From NCBI GenBank assembly GCA_022841705.1, contig JALHQZ010000002.1, forward strand, positions 124,001 to 188,000: a stretch of DNA of 64,000 nt, read 5' to 3'. The position numbers were made by a program, and so were the translations under genes. The DNA is from Pirellulales bacterium (GTDB taxonomy: Bacteria > Planctomycetota > Planctomycetia > Pirellulales > Lacipirellulaceae). Shown in pieces: positions 35,059-43,234 of this stretch. How positions within the stretch are numbered: the stretch's first letter is position 1; the number at the start of each line of letters is the position of its first letter. Below the pieces are notes generated by a model. It was not told where the DNA came from and searched no databases. It was given only the letters and a program-made list of their open reading frames with translations.

Positions 35059-36243
35059 TCATGCCATTTTTCGCCATGAAGACCGGCGGCGGGCGAATGC
35101 CGTAATCAGACCCCACCCAGTGAGCAGCAGCGCACAAGTCTGGGGTTCCGGCACTACGTTTAAGTTGACCGCTGCATTCTGCGAACCCAAGTAGATACCG
35201 ACATCGTTCGGGCCCGGATGTGAATCGCCAAAACCGGGATCAAACTGGGCTTCATGCGTCTCAGGGTCGTACGCACCACTGAATTCATAGAACTCATATC
35301 GACGAAGGATTGACGCCGCGTTCGGACCAACAGGAACTCCATAGCCGCTTTCCAGTTTTCCAGAATCCGGGTTCATAAAATCCTTCTGCAATAGTTGCCA
35401 CTCAGTTTCAGTTTCAGCATCCTGCACATGGATATTATCGCCCACAAGATCTTCCAATTCAGTCGGATCTTCAAACTCCGTGGTGAATACTTTTACCCAG
35501 AGCGCTTCCCCAAACTCAAAGCCCTCAGGTGGATCAGGCGCCTCGACTTGTGCCACCACTTGAGGCGGGGCAGGAGGAAGACCTGGGTCGGGAGGAATGA
35601 CAACCCACGCCGGGGAAGGGAGAGAGACGACACCGTTGACATTGGTCAATACGCCGGGCGAAGCTTCCAGCAACCAGCTGTACGTGGTTTTCGTGGGGTT
35701 GCCGATCGTGCCGACACCAAAATGATCACAGGGACAGTCGGGGCCGTAGCCCAAGCCGCCGCCGGACCAGCAATTGTCCCCGGGTGTAACGAATGCTCCA
35801 GAGGCCACGGTGGGCGTGCCATAATCCCAATTTGTGCCATTGTGGATTGCACTGTACGTCACTTTCGTGCCGAAGATTGCGCCATTTGTGTATTCAGTAA
35901 TCGAGGGGGACCCATAACGCTCCACGCTTGTCGCAGGGTCATACCCACGACCGGTCGGAAAGCCGCGACCAGGGCCACCGAAGACATCGGTAATGTCGGA
36001 ACTATGGATGCCCTCAAGCTCAATTTCAAAGCCGTATGCAGTTTGACCTGTGTAATTGATCACGTCAAAGTTTCCCAAGGAACCGATGACAGATGCCGTC
36101 GCAACGACCGGCGCGGATGACAAAGCCAAGCCGATAGCGACAACGATAGGTGCTACAAGAGATTTCGTGTTCCACCGCGCTGAACGAGTCGGCCATGTTC
36201 CTAAGCTGTCCTTAACGACCGTACTTGGAAGAAATGGTTTCAT
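35059..36243 (-). CDS. PEP-CTERM sorting domain protein
   Basis: 394 residues. A long N-terminal region ending in a hydrophobic segment (LVAPIVVAIGLALSSAPVVA) serves as the signal. The mature part starts SVIGSLGNFDVINYTGQTAY, a beta-sandwich-like opening. A Cys-containing loop (DNCWSGGGLGYGPDCPCDHF) and Pro-rich stretches follow. The tail is VVPEPQTCALLLTGWGLITA plus a basic end (FARRRSSWRKMA), the exosortase signal. AGGAG lies 11 bases before the ATG. It heads a two-gene run with the dockerin/PEP-CTERM protein. Composition is lower in GC than its neighbours. Confidence 0.88.
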   Translation of the reverse strand: MKPFLPSTVVKDSLGTWPTRSARWNTKSLVAPIVVAIGLALSSAPVVATASVIGSLGNFDVINYTGQTAYGFEIELEGIHSSDITDVFGGPGRGFPTGRGYDPATSVERYGSPSITEYTNGAIFGTKVTYSAIHNGTNWDYGTPTVASGAFVTPGDNCWSGGGLGYGPDCPCDHFGVGTIGNPTKTTYSWLLEASPGVLTNVNGVVSLPSPAWVVIPPDPGLPPAPPQVVAQVEAPDPPEGFEFGEALWVKVFTTEFEDPTELEDLVGDNIHVQDAETETEWQLLQKDFMNPDSGKLESGYGVPVGPNAASILRRYEFYEFSGAYDPETHEAQFDPGFGDSHPGPNDVGIYLGSQNAAVNLNVVPEPQTCALLLTGWGLITAFARRRSSWRKMA

Positions 36244-36518
36244 TATGCACCGCTCCTTTCATTCACTTTATTTTTTTCAATGTCTCGACGATTTGAATCC
36301 TTCTCACTCTCTCGCAGCGGTTACAGTGTGCGTATTCGTCATACCGAGTCAGCACTCTACACACAGTTTTCCCTCGGCACATCCTGGCTGCGGGACGCAC
36401 CAAACTGAGTGTCATTTGATTGCACATCTGTTATGGCTAGGATCCGATTTGGATGAAATTTCTTCTCACTCGGTAGCGTTGAAACTCCACTGACAACTTG
36501 CCATATTTCTTGATCGCA

Positions 36519-36728
36519 TTAACGACAATCTGCAAACGTTGCGCCCTCGACAGCGATGTCGACTTTCAATAGCTCCGACCGCAGCACGTGAATACTGCGA
36601 TCGCCCTCGATGCCCAGCCTCACTTTCCCGCCGCGGGTATCAAGGACCGTAACCTTCATCAGCTGATTGCTTGTACCCGGAAAGGCGATAGTGACCGACT
36701 CCCGATTCTTCCTGGTTAAGACCAACAT
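36519..36728 (-). CDS. csrA: Carbon storage regulator CsrA
   Basis: 69 residues from the second of two adjacent ATGs (36728; the first is at 36731). AAGGAG lies 5 and 8 bases upstream of the two. The start MLVLTRKNRESVTI and the strand KVRLGIEGDRSIHVLRSEL are the CsrA core; the RNA-contacting Arg is the one in VLRSEL. The protein binds GGA in mRNA leaders and blocks or activates translation. It lies alone, 275 bases upstream of a PEP-CTERM gene on the same strand, and downstream of a two-component system. Its mRNA targets are unknown. Confidence 0.92.
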   Translation of the reverse strand: MLVLTRKNRESVTIAFPGTSNQLMKVTVLDTRGGKVRLGIEGDRSIHVLRSELLKVDIAVEGATFADCR

Positions 36729-36731
36729 CAT

Positions 36732-37013
36732 GGAGTCTCCTTACTTGCAATCTAGACAGTTATTTCAGTAGCCGTGAGCTAGCAGAACAATCGCCGGGTC
36801 CGATGCAGTTTAAGGCCTTGCGAGAACTTTGGTTCGCGGTTCGGATCTCCGCTCCAAAGAATCATCGAGGCCTAGTTTCGCAGTGGTCGCCTGAATTCAG
36901 TCGACGACCACTTGGATTATCCCGAGCTTACTACTGCCGTTGATTCTTGCTCAGCGGGGAAACTGGCAATTTGAATACGAGCGGTCAGGAAAAACCCTGC
37001 GGATAATCTGACC
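36732..37013. other. Intergenic region between csrA and the two-component genes
   Basis: No reading frame is supported. It contains the csrA promoter region. Short inverted repeat GGTCAG/CTGACC (36983-36988 and 37008-37013) lies next to the terminator hairpin of the response regulator gene. Confidence 0.4.
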
Positions 37014-37032
37014 TGCCGGGGAAACCCCGGCA
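37014..37032 (-). terminator. Terminator-type hairpin after the response regulator gene
   Basis: A perfect 8-bp stem TGCCGGGG/CCCCGGCA with an AAA loop lies about 29 bases past the response regulator stop. There is no T-run, but the stem is strong. Confidence 0.55.
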
Positions 37033-37060
37033 TGGATGAAGACTGGACGGCAAGAAGCTG

Positions 37061-37738
37061 CTACAGAAGGGGCTCACTCGGCCCATGATCTAGCAATTGG
37101 TGCTCGATGGCAAAGCGTGTGAGATCAGCACGGTTCTGGAGACCTAGTTTGTCCATCAGCCGACTGCGATACGACTCGACCGTTTTGACGCTCAGGTCAA
37201 GTCGATCAGCGACCGCCTGATTTGTATGCCCTTGGGCAATCAATACCAAAACCTCCTTTTCGCGCGCACTAAGCTTTTTGATTTGCCATTTCGCCGGAAT
37301 CGTAGCAGTAAGTTGCGCGGCAGTAGTTCCCAAAGTAGTCGTGCTGCTGCGGGCATCGACGAACACACGGCCCTGCGAGACTGCTCGAATGGCGCTAATA
37401 AGCTCGGTATCGGCGACGCTCTTCACAACGTACCCACACGCTCCCATGGCTAACGCCGTTCGCAAGTAAGCGGGATCATCGTGCATCGTGAGCACAATCA
37501 CCCGCAACGCTGGAGCCGTGTCGCGGATTTTTTCAATCGCCTTAAGTCCTAGGCCTCCTGGCATTGAGAGGTCGAGCGTGAGAATGTCTGGCTGAACGAC
37601 TTGCAGCTGGGCCAAAGTCTCAGCGAAATCACCCGCTTCCCCCACGACTTCCATGTCGTCCTGAGTCTGCAGCAGTAATCGCAGACCAGCCCGAAGCACA
37701 GCGTGGTCGTCGGCGATGAAAATCCGAATCTTCGTCAT
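37061..37738 (-). CDS. LuxR/NarL-type response regulator
   Basis: 225 residues. The receiver domain starts IRIFIADDHAVLRAGLRLLL (acidic pocket Asp10-Asp11), with phosphoacceptor Asp56 in TLDLSMPGG and a conserved Lys in YVVKSVAD. The C-terminal HTH domain is LSAREKEVLVLIAQGHTNQA...VKTVESYRSRLMDKLGL. It is separated by one base from the histidine kinase gene (kinase stop, then its ATG), so the two are translationally coupled and form a cognate pair. Its target genes are unknown; csrA and PEP-CTERM genes are the nearest downstream. Confidence 0.93.
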   Translation of the reverse strand: MTKIRIFIADDHAVLRAGLRLLLQTQDDMEVVGEAGDFAETLAQLQVVQPDILTLDLSMPGGLGLKAIEKIRDTAPALRVIVLTMHDDPAYLRTALAMGACGYVVKSVADTELISAIRAVSQGRVFVDARSSTTTLGTTAAQLTATIPAKWQIKKLSAREKEVLVLIAQGHTNQAVADRLDLSVKTVESYRSRLMDKLGLQNRADLTRFAIEHQLLDHGPSEPLL

Positions 37739-37739
37739 G

Positions 37740-38630
37740 TCATTTCAGGGCCGGTAGAGTCACATGGACTAACAAGCCCCCGCCCTGTGCGTTACAGATA
37801 GTACATTCCCCCTGGAGCATCAAAGCTCGTTCGCGAATACTATCTAATCCCAGACTACGTTGACCAGGCGCTGACAATCCGTACGACGTATCGTGCATCC
37901 CGCAACCATCGTCCTCAACGGTCAATGTTACCATATCGCGGGCTCGGATGAGGGTTACGTTCACAGAGTTGGCATGAGCGTGCCGAGCCACATTCGTGAG
38001 CGACTCTTGAAGAATCCTGTACAATGAAATTTCCACGGGTAAGGAGAGTTGTCCGCTCGCGGCGGCTGACAATTTGAGTCGCACGTTCACTCCATGCACT
38101 TGTTCGAAGTCCTCGCACAGTCGTTCAATGGCCGCAAACAAGCCCAACTCTTCCAACACGCCGGGTCGAAGGCCCCGCGCTAGACGCCGCACTTCCTCGT
38201 GCGCAGTTCCCCCTACTTTGCGGAGATCTTGTGCCAGTTGTTGCGCCGTTTGGAGATCCTTTGCCGACTCCACCGTGCCTAGCCCAACCAATAAAGCCGT
38301 TAGTTGCTGACCAATTTCATCGTGCAGATCTCGGGCGATCCGCGCTCTCTCCTGTTCCTGACTTTGGAACAGTGAATGGAGCAAATGTCCACGTGATTCC
38401 GACAACCGGCGGAGTGGCTTGACCACCAACCACCAGATAATCGGCGCCATGACCAGCGTCAGAAGTGAGGCGTCAAGCATTCCCTGCAACAGGGGTATCC
38501 TTGACCATGCCGGGAAGAGTGAAAGAAGCACCATGATCGCCCCTTCCACAGCAAATGTAATCCCGAGTACCAGCCCAAATATCCAAAGCGGTGATCGCGG
38601 AGTCCAGTTAGTGATTCGAAGCTTATCCAT
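37740..38630 (-). CDS. NarX/DegS-type sensor histidine kinase
   Basis: 296 residues. Two membrane helices (about residues 17-40 and 52-70) are joined by a short loop only, so there is no periplasmic sensor domain. The HisKA_3 region is ERARIARDLHDEIGQQL with His103. The ATPase shows SLYRILQESLTNVARHA (N box) and VEDDGCGMHD, then LGLDSIRERALMLQG. The signal is probably sensed in or near the membrane or through a partner. It forms an operon with the response regulator directly downstream. Confidence 0.92.
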   Translation of the reverse strand: MDKLRITNWTPRSPLWIFGLVLGITFAVEGAIMVLLSLFPAWSRIPLLQGMLDASLLTLVMAPIIWWLVVKPLRRLSESRGHLLHSLFQSQEQERARIARDLHDEIGQQLTALLVGLGTVESAKDLQTAQQLAQDLRKVGGTAHEEVRRLARGLRPGVLEELGLFAAIERLCEDFEQVHGVNVRLKLSAAASGQLSLPVEISLYRILQESLTNVARHAHANSVNVTLIRARDMVTLTVEDDGCGMHDTSYGLSAPGQRSLGLDSIRERALMLQGECTICNAQGGGLLVHVTLPALK

Positions 38631-39038
38631 GTCTTGTCAGTTCGTGCAATCTACTCGCATGTCTATAATTCACTCGTGCAATTGAAATGAGCAATTCTCG
38701 TTTGACAGAACCTGAGATCGTTTCAGGCATGCCATGGCCTGATTGTAACAGCACGCCTTGGTAGTGCACTTAGCGCAGAGCGAACTTTTACGAGCTTTAT
38801 TCGCGACCGTTGATCAGCTTCTGTCATCAGCTTCCATCATCCGGCGATGGATTGCCGATGCTCGCGGTGGCAGCTAGACTCGGATGTAAGTTTACCTGCG
38901 CTTGAAGAACCGTCGGCTGTTTGTAGTCAGCGGATTATTAGCGGCATAGGAGAACTTACCAAAGCTGAGTTGTTTTGTGGGGGGAAGGGCGCGTCGAATT
39001 CCCACGGCAAACCTTAACGCACTTCGGGGGTTAGGAAC
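38631..39038. other. Intergenic region between divergent genes, no gene seen
   Basis: About 410 bases between the kinase and the VIT-family starts. Composition is lower in GC. It should hold both promoters, but none is convincing by eye. Confidence 0.4.
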
Positions 39039-39734
39039 TTGTTCGTCCGACATCCAGAGCGGCATCGCACCGAACGTATCGGCTGGCTTCGTGCAGCGGT
39101 TCTTGGAGCAAATGACGGCATTGTCTCTACAGCGAGTCTTGTCGTAGGTGTCGCAGCATCAAACGCGACAAGCAGCGAAATTCTGATTGCCGGCATCGCA
39201 GGTCTTGTCGCGGGCGCCATGTCCATGGCCGCTGGCGAGTATGTGTCTGTTAGTTCCCAGGCCGATACAGAAAGATCCGATCTCGACCGTGAGCGGAAAG
39301 AACTTGCGACTGATGCGGAATCCGAGCGAAACGAACTCGCTTCGATTTACGTCAGTCGAGGTCTTGAGCCGAACTTCGCAAGACAGGTTGCTGAGCAATT
39401 AATGGCACACGACGCGTTGACTGCTCACGCCCGTGATGAGCTTGGTATTTCGGAGATGACGACCGCACGGCCGGTGCAGGCAGCATTTGCCTCAGCGGGC
39501 ACTTTTGCTGTGGGCGCCGCGGCGCCTCTTCTAACCGTCCTCGTCGTGCCCACAACGATGCTGATCCCATTCGTAATTGGAATGTCAATCTTGCTGCTTG
39601 CTTTACTTGGTGGTTTCGGAGCTCATGCCGGAGGGGCGCCTGTTGTTAAGGCAGCGTTACGAGTGACATTCTGGGGCGCGCTTGCAATGGCGCTAACCGC
39701 AGGTGTGGGCGCGCTGTTTGGAGCCGTCGCGTGA
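39039..39734 (+). CDS. VIT1/CCC1-family iron/manganese transporter
   Basis: 231 residues with a TTG start preceded by TTAGGAAC. VIT-family features are RTERIGWLRAAVLGANDGIV, STASLVVGVAAS, the metal-lining helix GLVAGAMSMAAGEYVSVSSQ, and three more helices at the end (VGAAAPLLTVLVVPTTMLIP, then LLLALLGGFGAHAGG). A charged cytosolic helix (SQADTERSDLDRERKELATD) follows helix 2; it is the metal-binding extension known in plant VIT1. Bacterial members move Fe2+ or Mn2+ out of the cytoplasm. It is a single gene. Confidence 0.9.
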   Translation: MFVRHPERHRTERIGWLRAAVLGANDGIVSTASLVVGVAASNATSSEILIAGIAGLVAGAMSMAAGEYVSVSSQADTERSDLDRERKELATDAESERNELASIYVSRGLEPNFARQVAEQLMAHDALTAHARDELGISEMTTARPVQAAFASAGTFAVGAAAPLLTVLVVPTTMLIPFVIGMSILLLALLGGFGAHAGGAPVVKAALRVTFWGALAMALTAGVGALFGAVA

Positions 39735-40229
39735 ATGGGCTCGGGTCGGGCAGTCAGTTCGATTGCTAGCACCAAACCTCCAACCACTCTGACGAAGTTT
39801 GCGCATGGGGTGTTGTGAAGTTGCTCAATTTGCTGGGAAGATAGACATACAAAATTAAGCACAAGCAATGGGGTACCGCACGGTCCCGACCACCTCGCTG
39901 CCAGACGGTGATCGGAGCGACTGATCCAACGATCGCATACATGATCGGGATGAGCGGTGGTTTATCGTTCTGTGACTTAGTCCCAAGCAAAGTACCGCTC
40001 ATAACTCGGCGGAACTCGATTGGAATGGTACCGATTGCAAATCAGGCGTCAGCGGCTAGAGTCGCGATACGCCTCGAGTAATACGCAGAACACCGGTGCT
40101 TGCCAGATTGGTTTCGCAATGCAGGGGCCGAGGGTTCGACTCCCTTTCGCCCTGACCTGCCCCCTTCAACCGAGTCCGCGTTTGGAGCGAGAATCCAGGT
40201 GTCCGGACGCAACCAAAGGTGGGCGTTCG
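39735..40229. other. Intergenic region with a tRNA-3'-end-like fragment
   Basis: No gene is supported. At 40130-40151 a T-arm-like sequence (GAGGG-TTCGACT-CCCTT) followed by TCGCC looks like the 3' end of a tRNA with no 5' half upstream. It lies directly before an IS3-type transposase fragment and may be an old attachment-site remnant. Confidence 0.35.
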
Positions 40230-40646
40230 ATGCCACGCGGAACGAAGTTCAAGCCGGAAGAGATCATCGCTAAGCTGCGTGAAGCGGAAGTTGAATTAGC
40301 CCGAGTCAAGAAGGTTCCCGAAGCTGCGAAGCAGATCGGCGTGACGGAGCAGACTTATTATCGCTGGAAGAAAGAGTATGGTGGCCTGCGGATGGATCAA
40401 GCGAAGCGCTTGAAGGAGCTGGAGAAGGAGAATTCTCGGCTCAAGCGGTTGTTGTCCGCCGCGCGGTCGTCGACCAGCCGCTCCGGGACGTGTGGCGTGA
40501 AGGCAGAGTCGATCAGCGGCTCGATCAGGTTGACCTCGGAGTGGATGCTACAAGCGCTCCACATGTCGCTCCACAGCCACAAACAAGCCTTCGGCGTGCT
40601 GGAGACCGACGTGCAGAAACGAGTCATCGGCCGCGCCCAGGCGTGA
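40230..40646 (+). pseudogene. IS3-family transposase OrfA fragment
   Basis: The first 77 or so residues (MPRGTKFKPEEIIAKLREAE, then EQTYYRWKKEYGGLRMDQAK and RLKELEKENSRLKRLLS) are the helix-turn-helix and leucine zipper of OrfA. After about base 40463 the sequence no longer matches; the frame runs on to 40646 through unrelated DNA. There is no OrfB and no terminal inverted repeat in sight. On the opposite strand 40397-40762 is open for 121 codons but not recognisable. This is part of a decayed mobile region. Confidence 0.75.
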
Positions 40647-40795
40647 TCGACAATATCAATTAGGTTCTGAGCGCTCACGACAGCAAGCCGCTTGAGCGTG
40701 TCGCGAAACCTTTCGCTCCCCCAGTTCAGCAGTTCCTGCTCACCATCGAAACGCTCGACCACTATTGCGAATGGCGATCCGCCGATCCACGCCCC

Positions 40796-41239
40796 TTACG
40801 GCATTGGCCCCCTGTGGGAACTCTTCCGCGAATTGATCGTCGTGCGGCAGAGCTTTTGGCCGATCAGCTGCTCCAGGATCGCTTTGAGTTGCAGTGGACC
40901 GAAGACTGCCGCGTTGGTGCGGCAAAAGAGTTCCTTGAGTGGCTTCAAGGCGTTGAGAATGTTGGCGTACTCGCCGCGGAGTCCACCGCCGTAGTACGCC
41001 TTGGCGTACCGCAGATAGGCAACCAAGAGTTGGGAAATCAGGAGCACCGACTCGGGCGCGCCGAAGTTCGCAGGGCGGCCGGCGGAGACCCACTCGAGGA
41101 TGAGCCGATCGTACTCGAGCTTCGACGCCTTAGTGCCGTGCGGGCCAAGGTAGTAATCCTTGCCGCCAATGCAGACAACAGCTTGGCCGGAAGCACGGTG
41201 CTTGGTGTAGGCCGGAATCAGTTTACGAGGACGAGCCAT
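40796..41239 (-). pseudogene. Tyrosine integrase N-terminal fragment
   Basis: 147 residues beginning MARPRKLIPAYTKHRASGQA and continuing KDYYLGPHGTKASKLEYDRL, the arm-binding and core-binding start of the planctomycete integrase family. The frame reaches about residue 130 (EQLIGQKLCRTTINSR) and then ends in unrelated sequence, so the catalytic domain (Arg, His, Tyr) is missing. AAGGAGAA sits 8 bases before the ATG, so translation of the fragment is still possible. It is beside tRNA-Ala, a usual integration target. Confidence 0.7.
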
Positions 41240-41360
41240 GCGAACATTCTCCTTAAGACAGGGTTTCTCCGTATGTACAGAAAAACCGGGTCGGAAAACG
41301 CCGCACTGCTGATCGTTAGCAGGTATCGTAAACTTCGAATCGGCAACAACTTAGAACAAA

Positions 41361-41433
41361 TGGAGCCGACGTGATTCGAACACGCGACATCTAGCTTGCA
41401 AAGCTAGCGCTCTCCCAACTGAGCTACGGCCCC
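41361..41433 (-). tRNA. tRNA-Ala (anticodon TGC)
   Basis: A 73-base cloverleaf on the minus strand: acceptor GGGGCCG with CGGCTCC, anticodon stem CTAGC/GCTAG with loop TTTGCAA, and T-arm CGCGTGTTCGAATCACG. CCA is not encoded. It follows tRNA-Ile. Confidence 0.96.
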
Positions 41434-41480
41434 GAAGTCGCTCGGGCGGTTGGGATTCGGCCGATGACTCGGCCACAGCG

Positions 41481-41512
41481 GCCAACAGCCAACAGCTCAT
41501 AGCCAACAGCCA
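41481..41512. repeat. Tandem GCCAACAGCC repeat between the two tRNAs
   Basis: GCCAACAGCCAACAGC, then ATAGCCAACAGCC. The same word family occurs at 60748-60820 before accC, so it is a dispersed repeat. Confidence 0.6.
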
Positions 41513-41519
41513 TCTCAAG

Positions 41520-41593
41520 TGGGTGCGCCAGAACTCGAATCTGGGACCTCGGCCTTATCAGGGCCGCGCTCTAACCAACTGAGCTACGCACCC
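41520..41593 (-). tRNA. tRNA-Ile (anticodon GAT)
   Basis: A 74-base cloverleaf on the minus strand: acceptor GGGTGCG with CGCACCC, anticodon stem CGGCC/GGCCG with loop CTGATAA, and a standard T-arm. No rRNA gene flanks the Ile-Ala pair in this window. Confidence 0.96.
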
Positions 41594-41811
41594 GCAAACG
41601 CTTGCGGTCTCCGCGGAATCGCCTCACCCTGCTGAGAGGGGCGGAAACCGGGAAGCCCTGTATTTTAGGTCCTCTCGGCGGGGTGTCAAACCGCCCCCGA
41701 CGCCCGAGGTCGGGGTTGGTATAATAAGGAGACACTTCTCCTGGCCCGGTTGTTCGCTTTCATTCAATTGGCTCGAAAATGACCACCTCACAGCATCGCC
41801 AGGGATCGGTT

Positions 41812-43233
41812 ATGTGGAAAACGCTGATCGTGCTGGCCCTCGCCGGGGCGGCTGCCTGGGGGTGGAATTTTCGCCGGGGCAGGGGAGAACCAGCCCGCAC
41901 GGCCGAGCGGCCGATCTGGCACACTGTCGCCCGCGGCGACTTTGAGCTGGCGATCACCGAGCGGGGTGAGATCGATTCCGTCGGCGACATCGAAATCCGC
42001 TCCGAAGTGAAATCTAAGAACACCACCGGGATCGCGATTCTCAAAATCGTGCCGGAAGGAACCGTGGTCAAGAAGGGTGACTTCCTAGCGGAACTAGATT
42101 CTTCTGTCCTCCAAGAGGAACGACTGCTCCAACAAATCAACGTCAATAACGCCGAAGCGCGGGTTGTCGAAGCCCGCAATCTTTACGAAACGGCGGTTAT
42201 CGCGCAAGCCGAGTATGCCGACGGCACGTTCGTGCAGGAGCGGCAAACGATCGAGAGCGAAGCGTTCGTCGCGGAAGAAAACCTCAGCCGCGCGCAGGAC
42301 TATTTGAAGTACAGCGAAAAGCTCGCCGCCAAAGGGTACGTGAACGAACTGCAACTGGAAGCCGACAAGTTCGCCGTCGAAAAATCGAAAAAGGAGCTCG
42401 ATGCGGCCAAGACCAAGCTGAAGGTTTTGGAAGATTACACACGCGCGAAGATGCTCAAGCAATTTGAAAGCGACAAGCTAATCGCCAAGGCGAAGTGGGA
42501 TTCGGAGAAGAACACGCTCGAACTGGAACTCGGCAAGCTCAAAGATGTGCTCGATCAGATCGCCAAGTGTACGCTCACCTCCCCTGCGGATGGCAAAGTT
42601 AAGTTCGCGCACGTTCGCGACCAAATGGGGGACAACAACTTTATTGTGGAAGAGGGAGCCGTGGTGCGTGAGCGGCAGACGATCATCCGCCTGCCCGACC
42701 CCAGCAAAATGCGGGTGCAGCTTACGATTAACGAATCGCTCATCCAGCACGTGAAACCCGGCATGGCGGCGGTGGTGACGCCGATCGGCATCGCCGGCAG
42801 TAATCTGAAAGCGGAAGTCGATTCGATTAACCAATACGCCGAGCCCAGCGGCTGGCGCAAGGCAAACGTCAAAGAGTACAAGGCGCAGGTGAAAATTCTT
42901 GAGCCCGCGCCGGAACTCCGCAGCGGGATGACGGCGTCGGTGACCATCCGCTCGCTCGACGAACCCAGCGTGCTGCAAGCTCCCGTGCAAGCGGTGTACG
43001 CCCACGGCCCGGCGTACTACTGTTTCGTTGAGCGCGGCGAGAAGCTCGAAGCGGTTCCCGTACAGTGCGGCCCCACGAACGACCGCTTCTTCGTGATCGA
43101 GTCCGGCCTCAACGAAGGGGACCGCATCGCGATGAACCCCCGGCAGTTGCTCGACGAAGTTTCGCTCCCCGAACTGCCGCCCGAGCGAAAGCAGCAAGCG
43201 GTGCCGACCGGAGCGCCGCTGGCGAGTGGTTAG
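41812..43233 (+). CDS. Periplasmic adaptor (membrane fusion) protein of an efflux system
   Basis: 473 residues from the ATG at 41812, which has AGGGA about 8 bases upstream; an ATG at 41779 would add 11. One N-terminal membrane helix (TLIVLALAGAAAWGW) precedes a lipoyl half (EGTVVKKGDFLAELDSSVLQ) and a long coiled coil (about residues 100-260; ENLSRAQDYLKYSEKLAAKG). The second lipoyl half is CTLTSPADGKVKFA, followed by a beta-barrel (MRVQLTINESLIQHVKPGMA). It would link an inner-membrane ABC or RND pump to an outer-membrane channel. Neither pump nor channel is in the window, and the gene stands alone. Confidence 0.9.
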   Translation: MWKTLIVLALAGAAAWGWNFRRGRGEPARTAERPIWHTVARGDFELAITERGEIDSVGDIEIRSEVKSKNTTGIAILKIVPEGTVVKKGDFLAELDSSVLQEERLLQQINVNNAEARVVEARNLYETAVIAQAEYADGTFVQERQTIESEAFVAEENLSRAQDYLKYSEKLAAKGYVNELQLEADKFAVEKSKKELDAAKTKLKVLEDYTRAKMLKQFESDKLIAKAKWDSEKNTLELELGKLKDVLDQIAKCTLTSPADGKVKFAHVRDQMGDNNFIVEEGAVVRERQTIIRLPDPSKMRVQLTINESLIQHVKPGMAAVVTPIGIAGSNLKAEVDSINQYAEPSGWRKANVKEYKAQVKILEPAPELRSGMTASVTIRSLDEPSVLQAPVQAVYAHGPAYYCFVERGEKLEAVPVQCGPTNDRFFVIESGLNEGDRIAMNPRQLLDEVSLPELPPERKQQAVPTGAPLASG

Positions 43234-43234
43234 C

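Noticed and set aside
40397..40762. 121-codon frame on the - strand in the mobile remnant
   Set aside because: No recognisable family; it spans the break between the transposase and integrase fragments, so it is probably chance.
41461..41519. CRISPR-like short tandem between the tRNAs
   Set aside because: Units are short and adjacent, without spacers of constant length; no cas gene is present anywhere in the window.
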